DNA of 5,902 bases from CAZIIK01 sp964539235 (GTDB taxonomy: Bacteria; Pseudomonadota; Gammaproteobacteria; Francisellales; CACEW01), in NCBI GenBank assembly GCA_964539235.1, contig CAZIIK010000006.1:1-5902 (forward strand). Direction: 5' to 3'. Of this stretch, positions 1 to 5,766 are shown piece after piece. The position numbers and the translations under genes are program-made. The notes under the pieces are model-generated. The model was not told the origin of the DNA. It worked only from the letters and a program-made list of their open reading frames with translations, and did not search any database. Within the stretch, counting starts at the first letter, position 1. Each line of letters starts with the position of its first letter.

Positions 1-115
1 CATGGCTTGTGTGCTGCATATCACGTGACAAATCGGTATTATGACCCTGCACATCCCAAAAATCCGCATCTGTTTGAATGCATAACAAGAAAAATACCCA
101 TTTTCGGACAGGCTC
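1..115 (-). mobile_element. Terminal end of an IS5-like insertion sequence, left copy, running off the window
   Basis: This is the terminal 115 bases of an insertion sequence, read on the minus strand from its tip at 115 to the transposase start codon at 3-1. It is the reverse complement of 5766-5880. Counting the shared CTTAG flank and one further base, bases 1-119 match 5762-5880 at 117 of 119 positions; the differences are at 100 and 112. On the minus strand the tip reads GAGCCTGTCCGAAAA. It lies directly after TTA within CTTAG, a context that suits IS5-family elements, some of which duplicate a TNA target. That family call rests mainly on the transposase start seen in the right-hand copy. 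Only this end is present, so the element's length, other end and integrity cannot be judged. Confidence 0.8.
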
Positions 116-272
116 TAAGGTATTGTGCTTCTTGTTTAACCTGTAATAGGTCGATGGCCAGGTGAGGGATATGTTTAAATCGCTCTTTGATTAGCGTGCT
201 TTTCCCGGTTCCTCTCGCACCAAACAGAAAGAAACTGTAGTCTTTAGGGAGTGTTATTGTTCGTTTTTTCAT
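39..272 (-). pseudogene. Truncated AAA-type ATPase (probable AAA_14/DUF4143 family), cut by an IS
   Basis: The reading frame starts at the ATG at 272-270. It encodes the N-terminus of a P-loop ATPase, with a clear Walker A motif GARGTGKST at residues 18-26 preceded by the hydrophobic strand YSFFLFG. This arrangement is typical of the AAA_14 ATPases that carry a C-terminal DUF4143 domain, which usually run to nearly 400 residues. Here only about 52 residues are native. At base 116 the gene meets the IS end, and the frame continues through IS DNA for about 25 foreign codons to a stop at 39-41. Walker B, sensor motifs and the C-terminal domain are all lost, so the product should be inactive. The start has only a weak GAAG ribosome-binding candidate, and that lies inside a hairpin arm. 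The family name is less certain than the P-loop. Confidence 0.75.
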
Positions 273-278
273 GGGTTA

Positions 279-307
279 ACTTCGGATTTGCACCGTTTTT
301 CCGAAGT
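279..307. repeat. Perfect 8-bp inverted repeat (hairpin) between the oxidoreductase and the ATPase fragment
   Basis: ACTTCGGA at 279-286 is the exact reverse complement of TCCGAAGT at 300-307, with a 13-base loop. It lies in the 56-base gap between the oxidoreductase stop (329-331) and the ATPase start (272). There is no T-run after it on either strand, so it is not a standard intrinsic terminator. On the minus strand its downstream arm contains GAAG, the only Shine-Dalgarno-like sequence before the ATPase ATG, so it could mask that site. Chance occurrence or an old operator are alternatives. Confidence 0.35.
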
Positions 308-328
308 ATATACTAGATTTTGAGTTAT

Positions 329-1501
329 TTAATCCCAAATATACTCGCCCATCGGTGCGCATGGCCAGTTGTGTTCTGTTGGCTTTGCCTGAGGCGTGAT
401 GAATGCTTCCCCTAATAATGAGCAGATTTTTTCGGCTAATAATGGTGCCAGTGCCAGTTTGGTTGGCCACGCTGTAATCAGGTTGGTGCTGACGCTCGTC
501 GCGACTGGGCCGTCTGGGCGATTACCACGCCTTTGCGCACCTTCTGCGCGATCGACCCGATCGGTGAACCAGGTGCAATCTGTCAAATCAACCCAAGGCA
601 ATAGGCGTTGTAGCAGGTGTTGTGCGGTTTGAATTTGCGTTGCTGTATCACGTTCCACGCCAGTCTCAGCCAGTCCGCCGCCTAAATACCAAATGGTTTG
701 GCCATTTTGGTCTTGATGTGTCGTTACGGTCAGCACAGGCGTGGTGCCCTGTTCAATACAATGCATATAAACGGGTGGTGGTGTGTGTCCTGCTGGAAAA
801 CGCAGCCACACCATGTGCAAAGGTCTTTTTTGTAAGTAGGTCGGTGCATAGTTTTCAAGCAATGGTTCTGCACCGGCGCCTGCGGTGAAGATGTATTGTT
901 GCGCATGGATTTCTGCTGAACGTGAAGCGTGTTGCATGTTTAAGTGGGCAATGTCACCTGTCAACGTGTGCTGCGTTGTAACTTCACCCCATAGGATATT
1001 GGGTTGTATGGGTTTGGCCAGTGCCTGTAGTAGAGAACGCACCGCCAATACCGTTTCGGACAAGGCACATAAATTGCCGTCAAAAGCGGGGTTTTTAAAA
1101 AAATCAGGTAGTTGATTTGCCTGTAACACTGCACTGTGGCTGCTGAGCATTTTGTGGGAGACAAAACTTTTTAAGGCAGAGGTAAATTTGCCGCGAGTCC
1201 ATAAATAATGGGTGTCTGACAAAACATCGACAGCGCGCATGTCAATACTGCCCTCGCCGTGCAAACAGTCGCGCCATACCGCGGGCATATCGGCAACGCC
1301 GAGTGCTGCCTGAGTGAGCTTGCCTTTCAAAGCATATTTAGTCCCGCCGTGAATGATGCCTTGGGCACGTAAGGTTTGTCCGGCGCCAATTGCTGTTTTT
1401 TCCAAGAGTAAGACGTGGTAACCCTGTTGCGAAAGCTCGCGTGCTAACCAGAGGCCAGCAACACCGGCTCCTACGATCGCAATGTCACAGTCCATGCGCA
1501 T
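329..1501 (-). CDS. FAD-dependent oxidoreductase, DAO fold (D-amino-acid oxidase-like), substrate unknown
   Basis: A complete 390-residue protein of the glycine oxidase/D-amino-acid oxidase structural family (Pfam DAO), which oxidises amines or hydroxy acids using bound FAD. The N-terminus is a classic dinucleotide-binding fold: GAGVAG at residues 11-16, ending at the ribose-binding acidic residue E34. The family-type RAQGIIHGGTKYA stretch follows at 45-57. TAGAGA (206-211) fits the second FAD contact, and WPTKLALAP (345-353) the C-terminal FAD loop. No signal peptide or membrane segment is seen, so it is likely cytosolic. The start at 1501 is favoured over an ATG six bases downstream because minus-strand GAGGA lies about 6 bases before it. 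It is divergent from the LPS operon. The substrate cannot be read from the sequence, and a role in LPS synthesis would be guesswork. Confidence 0.88.
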   Translation of the reverse strand: MRMDCDIAIVGAGVAGLWLARELSQQGYHVLLLEKTAIGAGQTLRAQGIIHGGTKYALKGKLTQAALGVADMPAVWRDCLHGEGSIDMRAVDVLSDTHYLWTRGKFTSALKSFVSHKMLSSHSAVLQANQLPDFFKNPAFDGNLCALSETVLAVRSLLQALAKPIQPNILWGEVTTQHTLTGDIAHLNMQHASRSAEIHAQQYIFTAGAGAEPLLENYAPTYLQKRPLHMVWLRFPAGHTPPPVYMHCIEQGTTPVLTVTTHQDQNGQTIWYLGGGLAETGVERDTATQIQTAQHLLQRLLPWVDLTDCTWFTDRVDRAEGAQRRGNRPDGPVATSVSTNLITAWPTKLALAPLLAEKICSLLGEAFITPQAKPTEHNWPCAPMGEYIWD

Positions 1502-1576
1502 TTGCAGTCCTCAACCTACGATTTGAAAGGCAACCATGATAGGATACCGGCCAGTTGAAAGAAAGCAGATTTGGCT
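1502..1576. promoter_or_regulatory. Divergent intergenic region that must carry the promoters of hldE and the oxidoreductase
   Basis: These 75 bases separate the 5' ends of two divergent genes, so both promoters most likely lie here or just inside the flanking genes. No strong -35/-10 pair is visible. TTGAAA at 1523-1528 is a fair -35 for the plus strand but has no good -10 at 16-18 bases. TATCAT on the minus strand (1541-1536) is a possible -10 for the oxidoreductase. TTGAAAG occurs twice (1523-1529 and 1555-1561), 32 bases apart. The regulatory call comes from gene orientation rather than from a recognised motif. Confidence 0.35.
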
Positions 1577-2992
1577 ATGCTATATTCGTTGGCAGACAAA
1601 AAGATTTTGGTCGTTGGCGACATCATGTTAGACCGTTACTGGCGTGGAGAAACGTCACGCACATCACCAGAAGCACCTGTGCCGATTGTCGATGTCAAAC
1701 ACATCGAAAATCGAGTGGGTGGCTGCGGTAATGTCGCCCTAAATATTCAAGCTTTGACGGGCCAAACCCACGTGTTGTCGGTTATTGGTCAGGATGAAGC
1801 GGGCGATGTGTTGAAAACTGATTTAACAGCAGCTAGTGTGGCTTATGATTTTGTTGAAATAGCTGATCGACCTACGACCACTAAATTGCGTGTTTTGAGT
1901 CACCAGCAACAGATGATTCGGTTGGATTTTGAAGAGAATTGTCAGTCGGTCGATAAGCGGGGGTTGCTCACACACTTTGCAGCGCAACTACCTGAAGCTG
2001 ATTTGGTGATTTTTTCTGATTATGCCAAAGGTGCGTTGGCTGATATCCAAACTATGATTGCTGAGGCAAATGCGCAAGGTGTGCTGACCTTGGTTGATCC
2101 CAAAGGGCGTGATTTTTCACGTTATCAGGGGGCGACTTTAATCAAACCGAATTTGGCTGAATTTGAAGCGATTGTGGGGTCATGTTCTGATGATGAAACG
2201 CTGGAAAGCAAAGCGCGTGCATTGTTGGAGGAATTGTCCTTAGAGGCTTTATTGATCACTCGTGGGGCGCAAGGCATGACGTTGGTACAGCGCGATAAAT
2301 TAGTGCGTCATGTACCAGCAACTTCGAAAGAATTAAGCGATGTCACCGGCGCGGGTGATACTGTGATTGCAACACTGGGTTTGGCGATGGCGGCTGGATA
2401 TACACCGTTGGCATCCATGCATCTTGCCAATTTGGCGGCTGGTATTGTGGTCGAAAAATTAGGTACATCGACGGTTTCTTTGCAGGAATTACAAGCGGCC
2501 TATGCCAGTTTGCGTAATTTGCCCAAAGGCGTCACGACGCGGGAGAAATTAGCCAAAGCCGTGAAAGAAGTGCAGCAGCTGGGCAAAGATGTGGTATTCA
2601 CCAATGGTTGTTTCGATTTGTTGCATGCTGGCCATGTGACTTATCTACAGAAAGCACGAGAGCAAGGCGATTTCTTGGTAGTGGCGGTGAATGATGATGC
2701 TTCAATCCAACGCCTAAAAGGCCCTGAGCGACCAATTTCGCCCTTGGATTCGCGCATGGATGTTTTGGCAGCATTGGGTTGTGTCGATTGGGCGGTATCT
2801 TTTCATGAAGACACACCAGAAAATCTATTGCACGAACTCCAACCTAATGTATTAGTGAAGGGTGCAGATTATCAAATCGATGAAATTGTCGGTGCACCGA
2901 TCGTTTTTGCATATGGCGGTCGGGTTGAGCGTATTGCACATGATCGTACTGATATTTCAACGACACAGTTACTCGAAAAAGCACGGCGATGA
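1577..2992 (+). CDS. hldE: Bifunctional D-beta-D-heptose 7-phosphate kinase / D-beta-D-heptose 1-phosphate adenylyltransferase
   Basis: Cytosolic two-domain enzyme of ADP-heptose synthesis. The N-terminal kinase makes heptose 1,7-bisphosphate; after GmhB removes the 7-phosphate, the C-terminal domain transfers AMP to give ADP-D-glycero-D-manno-heptose. Residues 1 to about 315 are a PfkB/ribokinase fold: VVGDIMLDRYW near the start, GGCGNVA at 48-54, KPNLAEFE at 190-197 and the catalytic anion-hole motif GAGD at 258-261. Residues from about 337 form the nucleotidyltransferase, with NGCFDLLHAGH ending at the HxGH motif (350-353), and STT near the C-terminus. At 471 residues it matches the family's usual length of about 475. 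The start is uncertain: TTG at 1571 in the same frame is 5 bases after GAAAG, while ATG at 1577 is 11 bases after it. I chose the ATG; the difference is two residues. The stop overlaps the waaF start by four bases. Confidence 0.97.
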   Translation: MLYSLADKKILVVGDIMLDRYWRGETSRTSPEAPVPIVDVKHIENRVGGCGNVALNIQALTGQTHVLSVIGQDEAGDVLKTDLTAASVAYDFVEIADRPTTTKLRVLSHQQQMIRLDFEENCQSVDKRGLLTHFAAQLPEADLVIFSDYAKGALADIQTMIAEANAQGVLTLVDPKGRDFSRYQGATLIKPNLAEFEAIVGSCSDDETLESKARALLEELSLEALLITRGAQGMTLVQRDKLVRHVPATSKELSDVTGAGDTVIATLGLAMAAGYTPLASMHLANLAAGIVVEKLGTSTVSLQELQAAYASLRNLPKGVTTREKLAKAVKEVQQLGKDVVFTNGCFDLLHAGHVTYLQKAREQGDFLVVAVNDDASIQRLKGPERPISPLDSRMDVLAALGCVDWAVSFHEDTPENLLHELQPNVLVKGADYQIDEIVGAPIVFAYGGRVERIAHDRTDISTTQLLEKARR

Positions 2993-4032
2993 AGATTCTC
3001 ATTACCGGACCTTCCTGGGTTGGCGATATGGCCATGGCGCACGCTTTGTGTCGCCATTTACGTCAACAGTATCCTGATTGTTTGATTGATATTTTAGCGC
3101 AGGCATGGTGTTTGGCTGTGACAGAGCGGATGCCTGAAGTCCGCCGTTCCATTGTGTCGCCGTTGAAACATGGAGAATTGGGTTTGCTTAAGCGCTATCG
3201 TTTGGGCAAATCTTTACGCGCCGAAGCCTATGACTGGGCCATTGTATTGCCCATTACTTTTAAATCAGCATTGGTGAGTTACTGGGCTAAAATCCGGCGG
3301 CGAACGGGTTGGCATGGTGAATGTCGCTATGGTGTGTTGAATGATCGTCGTCCCTTAGATCCCAATGTTTTACCTCTGATGGTGCAGCGCTTTGTCGCAC
3401 TTGGGTATGATGAGCAATCAGATTGGTCGCCTGATCAAATCCTGCCACCTAAGCTGGTCGCGCAGGCTGATGCTATTCCCGATATAGTGGATCACTATGC
3501 ATTGAAAATTGCGCCTGAGCGACCGGTTTTGGCCATATGTCCAGGTGCTGCGTATGGTTCGGCTAAGCGTTGGCCAGTTGAGCATGTCGCCACGTTAGCA
3601 CGGCAAAAATTAGCAGAAGGTTGGCAGGTGTGGTTATTAGGTTCTCCAGCCGAAGCCGACCTATTGCAGACCATTAATCAGCAGGCCGAACAAGGGTGTC
3701 AAATTTTAGGTGGTCAAGTCAGCTTGGCGCACAAGATTGATTTATTGTCGTTAGCCAGTGTGGTGGTGAGTAATGATTCAGGTTTATTGCATGTAGCAGC
3801 CGGTTTGCAAAAGCCGGTTATTGCGATTTACGGTTCGACCACCCCGGATTTTACACCGCCGTTATCGCTCCATACACGCATTCTGCAGACCGAGCATACT
3901 TGTCGACCGTGTTTCAAGCGCGAGTGTCCATTGCCAGAAGCTAAATTGCCAGAAGCTCAATTGCAGTGTTTGAGGGATATTCAGCCAACACAGGTTGCAG
4001 CTGCTATCGATCAATTGGTAACGGTTGCATGA
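2989..4032 (+). CDS. waaF: ADP-heptose:LPS heptosyltransferase II
   Basis: A glycosyltransferase family 9 enzyme of 347 residues, the usual size, acting at the cytoplasmic face of the inner membrane. It transfers the second L,D-heptose from ADP-heptose onto the first heptose of the LPS inner core. The N-terminus ITGPSWVGDM carries the conserved Asp (D13) expected to act as catalytic base. The donor-binding domain shows CPGAAYGSAKRWP (184-196), SNDSGLLHVAA (261-271) and YGSTTPDFTPP (281-291), a set characteristic of WaaF rather than WaaC. A Cys-rich tail follows: C305, C308, C313 and C327. The ATG lies in an ATGA overlap with the hldE stop and has no strong ribosome-binding site, which suggests translational coupling. 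A 15-base tandem duplication expands the loop after C313. Confidence 0.96.
   Translation: MKILITGPSWVGDMAMAHALCRHLRQQYPDCLIDILAQAWCLAVTERMPEVRRSIVSPLKHGELGLLKRYRLGKSLRAEAYDWAIVLPITFKSALVSYWAKIRRRTGWHGECRYGVLNDRRPLDPNVLPLMVQRFVALGYDEQSDWSPDQILPPKLVAQADAIPDIVDHYALKIAPERPVLAICPGAAYGSAKRWPVEHVATLARQKLAEGWQVWLLGSPAEADLLQTINQQAEQGCQILGGQVSLAHKIDLLSLASVVVSNDSGLLHVAAGLQKPVIAIYGSTTPDFTPPLSLHTRILQTEHTCRPCFKRECPLPEAKLPEAQLQCLRDIQPTQVAAAIDQLVTVA
3931..3960 (+). repeat. 15-bp in-frame tandem duplication inside waaF
   Basis: TTGCCAGAAGCTAAA (3931-3945) is followed at once by TTGCCAGAAGCTCAA (3946-3960), differing at one base. The unit is five codons, so the protein gains LPEAK then LPEAQ (residues 315-324) with the frame intact. 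It lies in the variable loop after the CRPCFKREC motif, away from the active-site motifs. One mismatch means the duplication is not brand new or that one copy has drifted. Confidence 0.85.
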
Positions 4033-5093
4033 CACGCGTATTGATTGTCAAAACCTCTTCAATGGGTGACATTATTCATACGCTGCCGGCATTGACAGAT
4101 GCGCAGCAACATTGCCCTGATATTCGCTTTGACTGGGTGGTGGAACAAAGTTTTGCTGAAGTGCCCGGTTGGCATTCCGCGGTTGACCAGATTATTCCAG
4201 TCAAATTAAGACAGTGGCGTAAACAACCCCTACGCATGTGGTTTAACCCAGAGTTTCGTCAGTTTCGCCGCCAACTGCTTTCACGACACTACGACTATAT
4301 TATTGATGCGCAGGCCTTATGCCAAAGTGCCTTGGTCGCACGCTTAGCTCGAGGTCTACGCTGTGGATACGATCGCCAGTCAGTGCGTGAATTTCCAGCA
4401 ACCTGGTTTTACCAACGTACGGTTCACGTTGCCAAACAACAACACGCTGTAACACGTATGCGTCAATTATTTGCGCAGATTCTGCAATATCCGGTCCCTC
4501 AAACCCTGCCAGACTACGGAGTGCGAGCGTACTTTTCAGCGCTGCAGCAACCTTTATATTTACCAGTGTCATTACCGCTGCAGCCTTATTTAGTGTTCTT
4601 ACATGCGACTACCTGGGACACAAAATTGTGGCCAGAAAGCTATTGGGTCGCTTTGGGTCAGCGTGCTAACCAAGCAGGTTTTTCAGTGGTGTTTACCAGC
4701 GGTAATACAACTGAAAAAGCACGCGCTGATCGTTTGGCTGCGCAATTAGATGTGGCACAAGCGCTACCCCGACTATCGATCGTGCAAGTCGGACAGCTAC
4801 TGAGTCGGGCACACGGTTCGGTTGCCGTCGACACAGGATTCGGCCACTTATGTGCTGCTTTGTCATTACCGTGTGTATCGTTATATGGCGCAACCAGTCC
4901 AACACTGACCTCGGCATATGGTCAAAATCAAACCCACCTGCAGGCTGACCTCGATTGTGCACCATGTTTGAAGCGCAGCTGCCAACGCACAGACCGCGAC
5001 CATTATGCCGTGCAGCCGCCTTGTTTTGAGGGTGTTACGTCTGAGCGTGTTTGGCAGGAACTGACAGCTTTGTGTGAACGGGCAGCGATTTGA
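4029..5093 (+). CDS. waaC: ADP-heptose:LPS heptosyltransferase I
   Basis: A glycosyltransferase family 9 enzyme of 354 residues that adds the first L,D-heptose to Kdo2-lipid A at the inner membrane. It is recognised as WaaC, not WaaF, by the N-terminus RVLIVKTSSMGDIIHTLPAL, with the conserved Asp at D14. Further WaaC marks are FDWVVEQSFAEVP (34-46), IIDAQALCQSAL (91-102), AKQQHAV (135-141), FLHATTWDTKLWP (190-202) and DTGFGHLCAAL (268-278). The frame is open back to 3966, but that region encodes waaF in another frame and the family start matches the ATG at 4029, which sits in an ATGA overlap with the waaF stop. The C-terminus carries DCAPCLKRSC (309-318), echoing the WaaF motif; E. coli WaaC, from memory, lacks it. 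It is the last gene of the operon, and no clear terminator follows. Confidence 0.96.
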   Translation: MTRVLIVKTSSMGDIIHTLPALTDAQQHCPDIRFDWVVEQSFAEVPGWHSAVDQIIPVKLRQWRKQPLRMWFNPEFRQFRRQLLSRHYDYIIDAQALCQSALVARLARGLRCGYDRQSVREFPATWFYQRTVHVAKQQHAVTRMRQLFAQILQYPVPQTLPDYGVRAYFSALQQPLYLPVSLPLQPYLVFLHATTWDTKLWPESYWVALGQRANQAGFSVVFTSGNTTEKARADRLAAQLDVAQALPRLSIVQVGQLLSRAHGSVAVDTGFGHLCAALSLPCVSLYGATSPTLTSAYGQNQTHLQADLDCAPCLKRSCQRTDRDHYAVQPPCFEGVTSERVWQELTALCERAAI

Positions 5094-5127
5094 AGTGGAT
5101 ATTTTGATTATTATTTAATCATTTTGA

Positions 5128-5156
5128 TTGATTTTAGATCTGAAATTGTTAATAAT
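5128..5156 (+). promoter_or_regulatory. Candidate sigma-70 promoter for the Rpn-family gene
   Basis: TTGATT at 5128-5133 and AATAAT at 5151-5156 are spaced by 17 bases and match the -35 and -10 consensus at four and five of six positions. Transcription would begin near 5163, giving a leader of about 30 bases before the start at 5194. The region is AT-rich, which makes chance matches easy, so this is a prediction only. A near-perfect palindrome spans 5131-5146. Confidence 0.35.
5131..5146. promoter_or_regulatory. 16-bp near-perfect palindrome inside the candidate promoter, possible operator
   Basis: ATTTTAGATCTGAAAT is self-complementary at seven of its eight base pairs; the exception is T5135 with G5142. 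It overlaps the -35/-10 spacer, a place where a dimeric repressor would block RNA polymerase. A second imperfect palindrome, AATTGTTAATAATT (5144-5157), overlaps its right edge and the -10. No known regulator site is recognised, and the AT bias lowers the weight of both. Confidence 0.25.
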
Positions 5157-5193
5157 TGAGTCATGCAAAAATCTCCTTGATTGGGGTGAAATG

Positions 5194-5766
5194 ATGTCAG
5201 ATACACTGACAACGCCGCATGACCGGTTTGCTAAAGCCAGCCTGCAAGAAAAGGCAATGGCCAAAGCTTTTTTACAAGCGCATTTGTCCCCAGCGCTACA
5301 GAAACGCATTGATTTGAAAGGCTATTGCATAATTTCAGTAACATATGAAATTCAAGGCGAAATCTGATGAAAAAGCCGATCATAGATAAACTATTTGAGG
5401 GTTTTGAAGAAGATTTTAACGATGAGGTTCGCTGTTAATGAGGTTATGCAATGGTCTTTTTGATTCAATGAGGCGACCAATAATAAATTTATCCTACCCC
5501 ACCTTAAACGCATTCAGTCTGATATCGTGTATAAGTGTCTAATCGATCAGAAGAGCAGTTACATTTATTTTTTACTGGAGCACCAATCGACGCCTGATGA
5601 ACTGATGGCTTTTCGCAATTTACAGTACAACGTTGCTTTGATGGCTCAGCATCTGCAGACAGGCCATAACAAGCTTCCGGTGATCGTGTCGCTTTGCCTG
5701 TACAACGGCAGCAAGTCACCTTACCCACACAGCACTGATGTATTGGACTGCTTTGAAAATACTTAG
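5194..5766 (+). pseudogene. Broken Rpn/YhgA-like (PD-(D/E)XK) recombination-promoting nuclease gene
   Basis: The remains of a gene for an Rpn-family protein (transposase_31/YhgA-like; DNA endonucleases said to promote RecA-independent recombination). The 5' part encodes MSDTLTTPHDRFAKAS and continues to RIDL at about 5316. The 3' part, from about 5467 in the same frame, encodes EATNNKFILPHLKR, then SDIVYKC, YFLLEHQSTPDELMAFR and SPYPHSTDVLDCF, all typical of the family's core domain. Between them lies about 145 bp of unrelated DNA with in-frame stops at 5365-5367 and 5461-5463. The 3' side is cut by the IS at CTTAG (5762-5766), where the frame ends on TAG at 5764. About half of a normal protein of roughly 300 residues is lost. 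ATG at 5194 is preferred over 5191 because GGGG (5183-5186) is then 7 bases away. Confidence 0.82.
5316..5460. mobile_element. MITE-like insertion of about 145 bp with 22-bp imperfect terminal inverted repeats
   Basis: This stretch interrupts the Rpn gene and has no counterpart in the family's protein. Its ends are inverted repeats: 5316-5337 pairs with 5439-5460, around the perfect 9-mer ATTGCATAA (5324-5332) / TTATGCAAT (5444-5452). Of 22 pairs, 17 are Watson-Crick and the other five are G-T, so a transcript could form one continuous stem. A short direct repeat TTGATT (5309-5314 and 5460-5465) sits at the edges and might be a target duplication. Inside is only a 23-codon frame (5367-5438), with AAGG 9 bases upstream; I do not claim it as a gene. 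The end GGCTATTGCATAA loosely recalls IS903-type ends, which is weak. Exact boundaries are uncertain by several bases. Confidence 0.5.

Noticed and set aside
396..1115. Plus-strand open frames inside the oxidoreductase gene
   Set aside because: They are antisense to a well-supported FAD-binding protein and show no recognisable domain.
2598..3077. Open frames in other frames and on the minus strand across the hldE-waaF junction
   Set aside because: They lie over conserved parts of hldE and waaF and have no plausible product.
3966..4028. Upstream in-frame extension of waaC (21 extra codons)
   Set aside because: It overlaps the waaF coding end, lacks family similarity, and the ATG at 4029 matches the usual WaaC start with an ATGA overlap.
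4300..4965. Two 90-residue minus-strand open frames inside waaC
   Set aside because: They are antisense shadows of a conserved gene, with no domain and no ribosome-binding signal noted.
5106..5120. GATTA-TTATT-TAATC hairpin after waaC as an operon terminator
   Set aside because: The stem is five pairs, almost all A-T, with no clean T-run directly after it. It is too weak to call a terminator.
5367..5438. 23-codon open frame inside the small insertion as a peptide gene
   Set aside because: It has an AAGG upstream, but it is very short, unrecognised and inside a probable non-autonomous insertion; chance is the simpler explanation.
5422..5473. Three ATGAGG copies (5422, 5439 and 5468) as a repeat array
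   Set aside because: The unit is six to eight bases with unequal spacing (17 and 29). There is no CRISPR-like or iteron-like regularity.
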